A stretch of 12,313 bases of DNA from JAKBCQ01 sp021807585 (GCA_027325115.1 DAHWFG010000277.1:1-12313); one strand, 5' to 3'; positions 1-7,647 are shown, counted from the first letter of the stretch. The notes: generated by a model from the letters alone, not told the origin. Numbers and translations are program-made.

Positions 1-2
1 GC

Positions 3-233
3 GTTGACGTCAAGGATTTCATCGCCGCGCACGCGAAGATCGGCTCGCCGCGTGGCGAGCCGGATCGTCTCGATACAATCAAGTATGCCGGCGAAAGCGA
101 GCGAGTGTGTCGTCGACGATCGCCCGGCGGCGGTTCGTTCAAACGTACTTCGTTTCGCCGGGTTTGGGGATTCCGCGCCGCGGAGCGTCTCCCCACGCGA
201 ACGTCGCCGGGACGAGCGTCTCTTTGGAATTGA
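3..233 (+). CDS. possible 3' end of an unidentified gene entering from the left edge
   Basis: A plus-strand frame is open from base 3 to a TGA at 231-233. Its first 35 or so codons look like real coding sequence: the first codon position is mostly G or A, the third mostly G or C, and the peptide (starting VDVKDFIAAHAKIGSPRGEP) is balanced in composition. After about position 110 the peptide becomes arginine-rich. The last 95 bases lie antisense to the convergent oxidoreductase gene, whose stop is at 139, so that part looks like a shadow. Either a real gene ends here with a convergent overlap, or the frame is accidental. I recognise no family, and no start is visible because the frame is cut by the window edge. 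Confidence 0.22.
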   Translation, partial: VDVKDFIAAHAKIGSPRGEPDRLDTIKYAGESERVCRRRSPGGGSFKRTSFRRVWGFRAAERLPTRTSPGRASLWN

Positions 234-1422
234 GCGCCATCTCCCACGTGATCGCCGATCCGGTATACGCCGCCATCCGACCCATGATCGCCAGCAACGT
301 GCTCCGAGCCGCGTAAATCCCGTTGTTGATCGGCTTTCCCGAACGCAACGACGCGAACATCTCGTCGTGCTCGGTTTGATACATGTTGTTGTTCGGGCCG
401 CGATAACGCCATTTGTTCGGCCCAGTCAGCTTGTGGCCGAAGACGTCGCACATCCCCTTGGCGCCGAGGATGAAATCCTTCACCTGCGTGTCGGTCCCCT
501 TCCAGTGACGGCAATTATGATACCCGCGGACGTCGTTCGGATATTCATAAACAATTGAGAAATGATCATAAATATTGCCGTATTTGGGATCGGTTCGAAC
601 CTGTCTGCCTCCCGAACCGAAGCAGCGGATCGGCGGTTCGTCTCCCACGGCCCACGCCATCGTGTCGATCGCGTGCACGGCCTGCTCGACGATGTGATCG
701 CCGCACAACCAATCATAATAATACCAGTTACGGAGTTGATACTCCATTTCGGAGCCGACCTGTTCACGCGTGACGGGAGGGTCCCACACGCCGCCCGAAT
801 CGTAGGTCGTCTCGATCGCGACGATCGGTCCGATCTCGCCGTCTTTGACGCGTTTCATCGTTTCGCGGCGCGGGTTGTGATACCGCCAGCACAGCCCCGA
901 GACGAGCGCAAGGTTCTTTTTTCGCGCCTCCTCGACCGTCGCCAAAAACGAACGAACCCCTGGAGAATCGGTCGCGATCGGCTTTTCGACAAACGAATGA
1001 ATCCCCTTCGATACCGCGTACGCCGCGTGGATCGGCCTGAAACCGGGAGGCGTCGCCAAGACGACAAGATCCACTTGATCGATCACGTGTTGATATGCGT
1101 CGAAGCCGACGAAACGATGATCGGCGGGAACGTCGACGCGCGCCGTCGCGGGGGACGATTTAAGCGTTTCGAGGCTCGAATTGAGACGATCGGCGAAGAC
1201 ATCGCCCATCGCGACGAGCTTGGTGTTGGAATCGGCGGTGAGGGCCTGTTCGGCGGCGCCCGTGCCGCGTCCGCCGCATCCCACCAGGCCGACTTTGATT
1301 TGGTCGCTCGCCCCGGCATATGCGTTGCGGCCGATCTCGAGGCTCGCCGCCGCGACGGTCGCCGCAGTCGCGGTGTGCATCAAAAACGTGCGTCGATTTG
1401 AGGCGGTCGGAGCATGATTCAC
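139..1422 (-). CDS. Tat-exported Gfo/Idh/MocA family oxidoreductase
   Basis: NAD(P)-dependent dehydrogenase of the Gfo/Idh/MocA family, which acts mostly on sugars and inositols; the substrate cannot be read from sequence. I chose the GTG at 1422 (427 aa) because GGGAG lies 8 bases upstream. A TTG at 1470 in the same frame would add 16 residues but has a badly placed Shine-Dalgarno site. Residues 10-11 are the twin arginines of a Tat signal (SNRRTFLM), followed by an alanine-rich stretch ending near NAYA, so export is likely. The Rossmann glycine motif GLVGCGGRGTG is at about 45-55, the family EKP motif at 146-148, and the conserved segment HIVEQAVHAID at about 243-253. Planctomycetes carry many exported members of this family. 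It lies 182 bases downstream of the DUF1501 gene on the same strand, so the two could be co-transcribed. The family call is very secure. Confidence 0.95.
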   Translation of the reverse strand: MNHAPTASNRRTFLMHTATAATVAAASLEIGRNAYAGASDQIKVGLVGCGGRGTGAAEQALTADSNTKLVAMGDVFADRLNSSLETLKSSPATARVDVPADHRFVGFDAYQHVIDQVDLVVLATPPGFRPIHAAYAVSKGIHSFVEKPIATDSPGVRSFLATVEEARKKNLALVSGLCWRYHNPRRETMKRVKDGEIGPIVAIETTYDSGGVWDPPVTREQVGSEMEYQLRNWYYYDWLCGDHIVEQAVHAIDTMAWAVGDEPPIRCFGSGGRQVRTDPKYGNIYDHFSIVYEYPNDVRGYHNCRHWKGTDTQVKDFILGAKGMCDVFGHKLTGPNKWRYRGPNNNMYQTEHDEMFASLRSGKPINNGIYAARSTLLAIMGRMAAYTGSAITWEMALNSKETLVPATFAWGDAPRRGIPKPGETKYV

Positions 1423-1430
1423 GGGCGCGT

Positions 1431-1435
1431 CTCCC
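1431..1435 (-). promoter_or_regulatory. ribosome binding site that decides the oxidoreductase start
   Basis: GGGAG on the minus strand, 8 bases before the GTG at 1422. It favours that start over the upstream TTG at 1470, where the GGGAGG sequence ends only one base before the codon. Confidence 0.6.
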
Positions 1436-1604
1436 AATTCGGGGTTCGTTGAACGCGGGTCGGTCGACAAGCCTCCCGCTCAAACTCGTTCATCATATTC
1501 GCGATTCGCCGCGGCGATCGCAACCGAATTCCGAATCGAGATTTCATTCGCAAACGCGAATGCCGAACGTTCCGCGGTTTCTTAATTCCAGGTATCTTGT
1601 CTCG

Positions 1605-3014
1605 TCAACTTAAAGACGCATCAAACAGGGGAGCGATCTCCTCGCCTCCTGCGAGCCGAAGCGGCCTGCCGAGACGGTCGCGGATCTCGGTTTCGGGATC
1701 GACGCCGAACGATCGATAAATCGTCGCCCCCAGGTCGCCCGGGGTGTAAGGCCGGCTCGCGGGATACGCTCCGATCGCATCGGACTGGCCGATCACACGG
1801 CCGCCGCGAACTCCGCCCCCGGCGAAGACCGCCGAAAACACTTTCGACCAGTGATCGCGCCCCGGCTTTTCGCCGGCGTTCTGCTTGCTCAGCTTGGGAG
1901 TGCGGCCGAACTCTCCGGTCACCACCACGAGCGTCTCGTCGAGCAAACCGTGAAGCTCGAGATCGTCGAGCAAAGCCGATACGCCCCGGTCGGTCGGCGG
2001 CAACAGATCGTTCTTCAAGCGATCAAAAATATTACCGTGCGAATCCCATGTTTGTACGCGTCCCATGTTCACTTGAACGATCGAAACCCCCGCCTGAACG
2101 AGCTTGCGCGCCAGGAGGAGCGATTGTCCAAACATATGCCTGCCGTAGCGATCGCGGAGTTTGGGGTCTTCGCGGGTCAGATCGAACGCGTCGGCGACTT
2201 TTCCCGATAGCAAAAGTGAAAACGCGAGTTCGCGTTGGGTTGAGAGTGAATCTTTCTCCCCGCCCGAGTTTCCCCAGGCGGCGATCGTATCGCGATCGGC
2301 GGCGAAATCGTTGAGCAGGTCGCGCCGGCCTTTCAACCGTTCGACGGTGAATCCGTCGGGGAGAGAAAGGCTTTCGACCTTGAAATTGGGGCGATTGGGA
2401 TCCTGTTTAATTTGCCAGGGATCATATTTTGGTCCCAGGAAGCCGGCGTGCTGTCCAGGCCAGGTGAGCGGGCCTTCGATGAGGAACGTCGGCAGCATGA
2501 CGCCGCGCGGCAGGCCCTCGCTATTGGGACGAAGGCATTCCAGTCCCGACGCGTAGCAGGGGTAATCGTCGCGCGACGCGATTTTGTCGAAGAACGCCCC
2601 CGGCTGCGAGTGTCCCGTAAGGATCTCGTGCGTTCCATTTAAGTGATTGCGATATTCGTGCGACATCGACCGAACGACCGCGAGCTTATCGGAACGCTCG
2701 GCGAGCATCGGCAGGTGTTCGCCGAAAAAGACGCCGGGGATTTTGGTGGCGATCGTTTTGAAGTCGCCGCGGATCGCGTCGGCGGCTTCAGGCTTGGGGT
2801 CGAACGTTTCGTGGTGGCTCGGCCCGCCCGTCAAAAAGACGAGGATCATCGACTTGATGCGGGGCTTGAGCGGGGCTTTACCGCCGCTCGTTCCTTTCGC
2901 CGACGCTTTGCTCGCGATGAGACCGGGTGTTCCCAATCCGAGAAACGCCGAGAAACCCACTTGGAGGAATTCGCGGCGGACAAGGCCCGTTCGGTGGATA
3001 TGGGGAACGGTCAT
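1605..3014 (-). CDS. Tat-exported DUF1501 protein
   Basis: A 469-residue member of DUF1501, a family abundant in planctomycetes and distantly related to the alkaline phosphatase/sulfatase fold; its biochemical activity is not established. The ATG at 3014 has a near-ideal Shine-Dalgarno site, AAAGGAG, 6 bases upstream. A Tat signal is visible at residues 11-36 (LVRREFLQVG, then a hydrophobic stretch). Family segments include GGPSHHETFDPKP at 63-75, HLNGTHEILTGH at 124-135, TWDSHGN at 322-328, TGEFGRTP at 366-373 and GRDHW at 385-389. DUF1501 genes usually sit beside a DUF1549/DUF1553 cytochrome-like partner. None is present here; the neighbours are the secA-like gene upstream and the oxidoreductase downstream. 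Length is normal for the family and nothing suggests decay. Confidence 0.95.
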   Translation of the reverse strand: MTVPHIHRTGLVRREFLQVGFSAFLGLGTPGLIASKASAKGTSGGKAPLKPRIKSMILVFLTGGPSHHETFDPKPEAADAIRGDFKTIATKIPGVFFGEHLPMLAERSDKLAVVRSMSHEYRNHLNGTHEILTGHSQPGAFFDKIASRDDYPCYASGLECLRPNSEGLPRGVMLPTFLIEGPLTWPGQHAGFLGPKYDPWQIKQDPNRPNFKVESLSLPDGFTVERLKGRRDLLNDFAADRDTIAAWGNSGGEKDSLSTQRELAFSLLLSGKVADAFDLTREDPKLRDRYGRHMFGQSLLLARKLVQAGVSIVQVNMGRVQTWDSHGNIFDRLKNDLLPPTDRGVSALLDDLELHGLLDETLVVVTGEFGRTPKLSKQNAGEKPGRDHWSKVFSAVFAGGGVRGGRVIGQSDAIGAYPASRPYTPGDLGATIYRSFGVDPETEIRDRLGRPLRLAGGEEIAPLFDASLS

Positions 3015-3101
3015 CGTCGGCTCCTTTCGGTCGAATGTACGAATTTCATGGGGTGGGATTTCGGCTCGGGCGGGTTACCGGAGAATGTTTAACAACAATC
3101 T

Positions 3102-3130
3102 AATATATCGGACGCGAGCGCCGCGGGCAA
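3102..3130 (-). promoter_or_regulatory. sigma70-like promoter for the DUF1501 gene
   Basis: On the minus strand TTGCCC (3125-3130) is followed by exactly 17 bases and then TATATT (3102-3107). This matches 4 of 6 and 5 of 6 consensus bases. Transcription would start near 3095, giving a leader of about 80 bases before the ATG at 3014. The site implies the DUF1501 gene need not depend on read-through from the secA-like gene. The surrounding stretch 3015-3294 holds no gene and is locally AT-rich at 3190-3220. Confidence 0.5.
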
Positions 3131-3294
3131 GAGCGCGCCCACGCCGATCTGGATGACTCGATTCCGCCCCGATCTCGCCGTCTCAAGTTCCAAATAAAAA
3201 TATAGAAATACATGCGCATATAGTTGCGGCTCGGAGATCGCGTTCTCCGTGTAAACATAAGGATAAGCGAAATTTTGAAATCGGGCCGAGGGGC

Positions 3295-5244
3295 TCAGCC
3301 CAAAACGGGATTGAGGCCCATGTTTTTGCGCATCTCGGCGCGTTGTTTCTCGTATTGCATCAGCAGTTTACGATCGCGGAAGTGCTGTCGTTCCTTTTTG
3401 GCCTGGGCGCGGAGGATCATGCGGCGCATCGGACCGCTCGTCAGCTCGCCTCGTCCTTTGTACCGGGCGCGAATCCGTTTGGCGGGCTTTTCGCCGAACG
3501 CCTCAACGATTTCGTCTTCGAGCGAGACAAAAAACTGGCAGTGCCCGGGATCCCCCTGACGCGCGCATCGACCCGCGAGCTGACGGTCGATGCGCCTGCT
3601 TTCGTGCCGTTCGGTGCCGATAACATGGAGCCCGCCGCTCTGGGAAACTCCGTCAAACAGCTTGATGTCGGTTCCGCGACCCGCCATGTTCGTCGCGACG
3701 GTCACTTTCCCCTGTTGGCCCGCCAACGAAACGATCTGCGCCTCGATCTCGTGATTCTTCGCGTTCAACACCTGATGATCGATCCCCGCCTCGGTTAAAA
3801 GCGAACTCAACTTCTCGGATTTTTCAATCGAACGCGTGCCGATCAAAATCGGTACTTGATGTTGATGCAGTTCAATGATGCGGCGCGTGATCGCCTGGAA
3901 CTTTTCGAGCTCGGTCGAAAAGACGCGATCTTTGATCCAAACGCGTCGGCCCGGCTTGTTGGTGGGAACGCGGAACACGCCGACTTTGTAAATCCGCTTC
4001 AGTTCGCGCGCGTCGGACGTCGCGGTTCCGGTCATCCCCGCGAGCTTCTTGTACTTGAGGAAGAAATCTTGAACCGTCACCCGCGCCGCGGTGATCGTCT
4101 CGAGCGTGATCTTCAAACGTTCCTTCGCCTGAATCGCCTGATGCAGGCCGTCTTGCCATTGCCTGCCGGGCATCATTCGGCCCGTGAATTCGTCGACGAT
4201 CACCACCTCGTCGCCGGCGACGACGTAATCGCGATCGCGCAAATACGCGATCTGAGCGCGTAAAGCCCGTTCGACATATTCATATAACCCGTCGACAGTT
4301 AAGCTGACGAACGCCGAATGCCCCGCGACGGATTGCGTTTTCCGCCGTCCGGTGAGCGTCAGCTCGGCCTTGCGTTCGGCGGGGTCGTATTTGAAATCCT
4401 TGGTTCGAACCAGGGTCGCGGCGAGTTCGTCGGCGCCGTAATACGCCGCCGCCTCCTCCTGGGTGGGTTGATTGTTCGCTCCGATGATTAACGGCGTTCG
4501 CGCCTCGTCGATCAAAATACTGTCGGCCTCGTCGACGATCGCGAACCGATGACCGCGCTGAACCGGCGTTTCCCCCTCGGAATGAATCCCTCGACCGAGA
4601 AACGCTTGTTCAAATGATTTGCGGTGAGTATCGCCTAGATGCAAGCGCTTGAGCTCGTCGCGGAGGAAATCGAAACCGAATTCCTTGCTCGTTCCGTAGG
4701 TGATGTCGCACGCGTATGAAGCTCGGCGAACTCCATCGCTTTGGCCGGTGAGGATTCGGCCGACCGACATGCCCAGCAAGCCGTAAACCGGAGTCATCCA
4801 TTCGGCGTCGCGATTGGCCAGATAATCATTAACGGTAACGACATGAACGCCCTTGCCCGTCAACGCGTTTAAAAACGCCGGCAATGTGGCGACGAGCGTT
4901 TTTCCCTCGCCCGTTTCCATCTCGGCGATCATCCGATTGTGGATCGCCATGCCGCCGACGAGTTGAACGTCGAAATGGCGCTGGCCGATCGTTCGTTTCG
5001 CGGCCTCACGCGTGAGCGCGAACGCCTCGACGAGCAAATTGTTGAGATTTTCGCCGAGCTTGGATCGATTGCGGAGCGATCGGCTTCGTCCTCGAAGCGC
5101 ATCGTCGGTTTCTTTGGTAAGCGTCGGCTCGAGCGCGTTGATCCGTTCGACATCGAGCGCGAACCGGCTGAGCCGCCCCGCGTGCGTCGAAACCGCCAAA
5201 CTCTGCACCTGATTCATCCAGTTAGGACCGAGTCGATTCGCCAT
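3295..5244 (-). CDS. short SecA-like translocase ATPase
   Basis: Motor ATPase of the SecA family, 649 aa from the ATG at 5244; the frame opens further upstream at a TTG (5310). The ATG start has GGAG 9 bases upstream. The DEAD motor is intact: HFDVQLVGG just before Walker A METGEGKT (109-116), HVVTVNDYL, YGTSKEFGFDFLRDEL, Walker B VDEADSILIDEARTP (237-251), GMTGTA (403-408), NMAGRGTDIK (about 519-528), and arginine-finger segment GRCARQGDPG (558-567). Between LRDEL and Walker B there is an insert of about 16 residues compared with E. coli SecA. The protein stops soon after the start of the long scaffold helix (KLLMQYEKQRAEM). It therefore lacks most of the helical scaffold including the two-helix finger, the wing domain, and the C-terminal zinc linker; E. 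coli SecA is about 900 residues. The 280 bases beyond the stop could not hold the missing part. I recall similar short SecA-like proteins from other planctomycetes, so this looks like a paralogue rather than the housekeeping SecA. Confidence 0.9.
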   Translation of the reverse strand: MANRLGPNWMNQVQSLAVSTHAGRLSRFALDVERINALEPTLTKETDDALRGRSRSLRNRSKLGENLNNLLVEAFALTREAAKRTIGQRHFDVQLVGGMAIHNRMIAEMETGEGKTLVATLPAFLNALTGKGVHVVTVNDYLANRDAEWMTPVYGLLGMSVGRILTGQSDGVRRASYACDITYGTSKEFGFDFLRDELKRLHLGDTHRKSFEQAFLGRGIHSEGETPVQRGHRFAIVDEADSILIDEARTPLIIGANNQPTQEEAAAYYGADELAATLVRTKDFKYDPAERKAELTLTGRRKTQSVAGHSAFVSLTVDGLYEYVERALRAQIAYLRDRDYVVAGDEVVIVDEFTGRMMPGRQWQDGLHQAIQAKERLKITLETITAARVTVQDFFLKYKKLAGMTGTATSDARELKRIYKVGVFRVPTNKPGRRVWIKDRVFSTELEKFQAITRRIIELHQHQVPILIGTRSIEKSEKLSSLLTEAGIDHQVLNAKNHEIEAQIVSLAGQQGKVTVATNMAGRGTDIKLFDGVSQSGGLHVIGTERHESRRIDRQLAGRCARQGDPGHCQFFVSLEDEIVEAFGEKPAKRIRARYKGRGELTSGPMRRMILRAQAKKERQHFRDRKLLMQYEKQRAEMRKNMGLNPVLG

Positions 5245-5253
5245 CTTCCCGTT

Positions 5254-5257
5254 CTCC
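5254..5257 (-). promoter_or_regulatory. ribosome binding site supporting the SecA-like start
   Basis: GGAG on the minus strand, 9 bases before the ATG at 5244. The alternative upstream TTG (5310) would add a 22-residue extension that does not resemble a SecA N-terminus. Confidence 0.5.
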
Positions 5258-5350
5258 ACCGCGTTTCGGCCGTTTGAGAGTCGCGCCTGGTCGCCGCACC
5301 GCGCCTTCAAACAACGGGACGGCGAATCGATCGATTGTCCCGATTGATCG

Positions 5351-5385
5351 GTCGATTCGGATCAGATCGATGCGATCCGATCGAC
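5351..5385 (-). terminator. imperfect hairpin between ftsQ and the secA-like gene
   Basis: The arms are GTCGATTCGGATC (5351-5363) and GATCCGATCGAC (5374-5385), complementary except for one bulged T, with a 10-base loop. It starts 8 bases past the ftsQ stop and could attenuate read-through into the secA-like gene. There is no T-run on the minus strand, so this is not a classical intrinsic terminator. The stretch 5325-5390 is also dense in GATC motifs, which create such symmetry easily. Confidence 0.3.
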
Positions 5386-5392
5386 TTCGCGG

Positions 5393-6664
5393 CTAGCGTT
5401 TCGGCGTTTTGGGATGCACCAGAATGCTTTGCGCCGAGAATTCCACGTAATCGCCGGTTCGAAGCGTCTCCGGGCCGTCGTGCTCGATCCAGTCGCGGAG
5501 GATCGCCCATTTCTTTTCGCCCGAGGGCGTTCCCGGTCGCTCGGAACCCGGAGCGTCGCCCCAAAGAACCATGATTTTCCCCGTCAGTTGCACAAACAGT
5601 CCGGCGGGATATTGCGCGTGGATGAATTCGACCCTACGCGGCTTGCGACCGCTTCCCAACGGCGGATTTTGGCGATCTTTGAGGAATTTGGCGAGCCGAG
5701 CCGCGGCGACGGCGCGCGGGTTCGGCTTGGAGTAATCGTCTCGTTCGGTCCGCTTCGACCAAACAACTCCGGGCGCGGTCGACGACGGAGCTTCGAGCCC
5801 GTATATCGGCGGCAAGACGCCGCTCGCTCCCAAATTAAGTTCATCGGTCGGCAGAATCACACCGTTGGAATCAAGATAAACCGGGATGTTTCCCTTAATC
5901 GACGCGACCGCGGCGGGCTCGCGATATTTGAGCCGCACGATCACGCGTCTCGGGTATTTCAGCTCGACCCGCTCGACCTCCTCGATCCAGGGAGAATGAA
6001 GTTGAAAGTCGCGACGTAAATTTTCGGGGTCGGTGGTGAGAATCGAAGCCGATTTGGGACGTTTCGACGCGGTTCGAACACGTTCGAGCAAACCCTCTTT
6101 GCCGAGCTTGATCCAGCCTGGAGGCGCCGGATCGAGCTCGATATCGGCGAACGCGAAGCGATATTCGGATCGGTCGTTCAACGTCGCTTCGAGGGAACGT
6201 CGGAGCCTCCCTCCGCCCAAAGAAATCAGCGCCACAACCGCCGTTCCAAGCGTGACGAACGCCGCGACGCGCGCCCACAAAAGCCGGCTCGGCGCCGCTG
6301 CGCCGAGCGATTCAGTCGGCTTCGGTTGGGCCGGCTTACGCTTGCGCGACGGCGGTTTTTCGTCGGATTGGCGCGTCGGTTCGCCTTGCGTCCGGTCGCC
6401 TTGCGTCCGGTCGCCTTGCGTCGGTTCGCCTTGCATCCGGTCGCCTTGCGTCGGCTCGCCGCGCGGGGGCGTCCCGTGATTCACCGGCACGAGCGAACCC
6501 TGATCGGCGGGCGGGGATGCGTTCGAGAAAGGCTGGGGAACGGGTTCCGTGGGCATCGTTCCCTCGATCTCGCGATCCGCCGCGACCTCGACCGTTCGAT
6601 CCTGTTCCGGCCCCCTGGACACGCGCTTCCGTTTTGATCCGGTCGAACCGGTCTTTCGCATCAT
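5393..6664 (-). CDS. ftsQ: FtsQ/DivIB-like cell division protein
   Basis: Single-pass membrane protein of the divisome. FtsQ joins the cytoplasmic and periplasmic halves of the division machinery, usually with FtsB and FtsL. Of its 423 residues the first 127 or so are cytoplasmic, basic and disordered, much longer than the short tail of E. coli FtsQ, and contain QGDRT/QGEPT pentapeptide repeats at about 69-98. One membrane helix follows at about 128-151 (LLWARVAAFVTLGTAVVALI). Then comes a POTRA-like region at about 173-250 ending in the typical pattern SPWIEEVERVELKYPRRVIV with KYREPAAV. A beta domain reaches about 395. There is no strong Shine-Dalgarno site before the ATG ATG start; translation may be coupled to murB, whose stop is 13 bases upstream. 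The murB neighbour strongly supports the call, since sequence similarity in this family is low. Confidence 0.82.
   Translation of the reverse strand: MMRKTGSTGSKRKRVSRGPEQDRTVEVAADREIEGTMPTEPVPQPFSNASPPADQGSLVPVNHGTPPRGEPTQGDRMQGEPTQGDRTQGDRTQGEPTRQSDEKPPSRKRKPAQPKPTESLGAAAPSRLLWARVAAFVTLGTAVVALISLGGGRLRRSLEATLNDRSEYRFAFADIELDPAPPGWIKLGKEGLLERVRTASKRPKSASILTTDPENLRRDFQLHSPWIEEVERVELKYPRRVIVRLKYREPAAVASIKGNIPVYLDSNGVILPTDELNLGASGVLPPIYGLEAPSSTAPGVVWSKRTERDDYSKPNPRAVAAARLAKFLKDRQNPPLGSGRKPRRVEFIHAQYPAGLFVQLTGKIMVLWGDAPGSERPGTPSGEKKWAILRDWIEHDGPETLRTGDYVEFSAQSILVHPKTPKR
6377..6466 (-). repeat. six tandem 15-bp units inside ftsQ
   Basis: Six consecutive 15-base units at 6377, 6392, 6407, 6422, 6437 and 6452. 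The plus-strand unit is CCGGTCGCCTTGCGT or CGGTTCGCCTTGCGT, differing at one to three bases; the last unit (ending GCGCGG) is more diverged. Because 15 is a multiple of three, the array encodes in-frame pentapeptides QGDRT/QGEPT in the cytoplasmic tail, and gain or loss of a unit would not break the frame. Confidence 0.9.
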
Positions 6665-6677
6665 CGAATCAACAGAT

Positions 6678-7559
6678 TCACCAGATTGGTATTTGTACTT
6701 CCAATTGATATCCGGTTCGGTTCGTCACTTCGCTCCGAACATGATCGATCAACTGGATCACGTCGGCCGAGGTCGCCCCGGGATGCGCCACGATGAAATT
6801 GGGATGACGGTCGGAAACCTCGGCGCCGCCGATCCGCACCCCCTGCATCCCCGCCTGGTCGATCAGGTACGCCGCCGAGATCTCCGGGGTCGGATTTCTA
6901 AAAATACACCCACACGATTGATAACCGTAAGGTTGACGTTCTTTTTTAACGATCCAGATTTTCCGCATCCTCCGCACGACCGAGTCGGGATCTTCCTCGT
7001 CGAGTTCAAACTCGACCGAGAGGATCACGGGTTCGTCGAGATTCGACGAGCGGTAGGAAAAGCTCAGTTCATCGTGCTCACGCGCCTGGATCTCGGCGGT
7101 TGAATCAACGACGACGACGCGCCGCGCCAGCGGACCGATGACGCCCTGGCGCCCTCCCGCGTTGCCTCGCACCGCGCCCCCGACCGTTCCCGGAATGCCC
7201 GTGAGGATTTCAAGCCCCGCCAACCCGGCGCGTGCCGCGCGTGAGATCAAAGCCGTCAGCGGAACCGCCGCGCCCGCATCGATACGACGTCCATGGATTT
7301 GAACATCCGAAAGCGCAGGGCTTTCCAGATGTATCACCAAACCGTCGACTCCCTCGTCGCGAACGAGCACGTTCGATCCGCCGCCGAGAATTCGGATCGG
7401 CATCGATTCTTGTTTGGCCCACCGCACGAGAGCCGGCAGTTGCTCGATCGTTCGAGGACGAGCCAAATACCGCGCCGCGCCTCCCAATCGAAACCACGTG
7501 TGAGGAGCAAGCGGCTCGTCGATCCGAACGATAGGCGCCAGTGCGTCGGGAACCTCCAT
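6678..7559 (-). CDS. murB: UDP-N-acetylmuramate dehydrogenase MurB
   Basis: Cytoplasmic flavoenzyme that uses NADPH to reduce UDP-GlcNAc enolpyruvate to UDP-MurNAc, the second committed step of peptidoglycan precursor synthesis. It has 293 residues, a normal length. FAD-binding segments are clear: WFRLGGAARYL (22-32), ILGGGSNVLV (57-66), and GIPGTVGGAVRGNAGG (121-136). The substrate-binding arginine segment SYRSS is at 168-172. The catalytic proton-donor position, a serine in E. coli (GSFFKNP), is Cys218 here in CGCIFRNP; cysteine also occurs at this place in other MurB proteins. The C-terminal catalytic glutamate is probably Glu287 in YQLEVQI. The short C-terminal arrangement fits the type II class. 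The ATG at 7559 has GAGG about 8 bases upstream. It is the first gene of a likely murB-ftsQ operon. Confidence 0.96.
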   Translation of the reverse strand: MEVPDALAPIVRIDEPLAPHTWFRLGGAARYLARPRTIEQLPALVRWAKQESMPIRILGGGSNVLVRDEGVDGLVIHLESPALSDVQIHGRRIDAGAAVPLTALISRAARAGLAGLEILTGIPGTVGGAVRGNAGGRQGVIGPLARRVVVVDSTAEIQAREHDELSFSYRSSNLDEPVILSVEFELDEEDPDSVVRRMRKIWIVKKERQPYGYQSCGCIFRNPTPEISAAYLIDQAGMQGVRIGGAEVSDRHPNFIVAHPGATSADVIQLIDHVRSEVTNRTGYQLEVQIPIW

Positions 7560-7617
7560 CGATCAACCTCGAATTGGGCGTGTCGCACCGATCGGCGTAA
7601 TCGCCGCGGAATTGGTG

Positions 7618-7647
7618 ATACTTTCGCCGACCCCGTTCTTTTGACAA
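7618..7647 (-). promoter_or_regulatory. candidate promoter for murB-ftsQ
   Basis: On the minus strand TTGTCA (7642-7647), an 18-base spacer, then AAGTAT (7618-7623). The -35 box is good, the -10 box weak. The predicted leader to the murB ATG is about 50 bases. Confidence 0.3.

Noticed and set aside
562..1401. 279-codon open frame on the plus strand
   Set aside because: It lies wholly antisense to the oxidoreductase, whose Tat signal, Rossmann and EKP motifs are unmistakable; the plus-strand peptide is Arg/Asp-rich with no domain. GC-rich DNA with few stops gives such shadows.
1545..1562. Hairpin CATTCGC-AAAC-GCGAATG as terminator of the DUF1501 gene
   Set aside because: Only a 7-bp AT-containing stem with no T-run on the minus strand; too weak to call, although it lies 42 bases past the stop.
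3291..3301. GGGC-TCA-GCCC hairpin at the end of the secA-like gene
   Set aside because: A four-base stem containing the stop codon itself; expected by chance in GC-rich DNA.
3295..5244. Short SecA as a frameshifted pseudogene of normal secA
   Set aside because: The motor motifs are intact, no stop interrupts the frame, and the 280 bases after the stop are AT-rich in part and too short to encode the missing domains.
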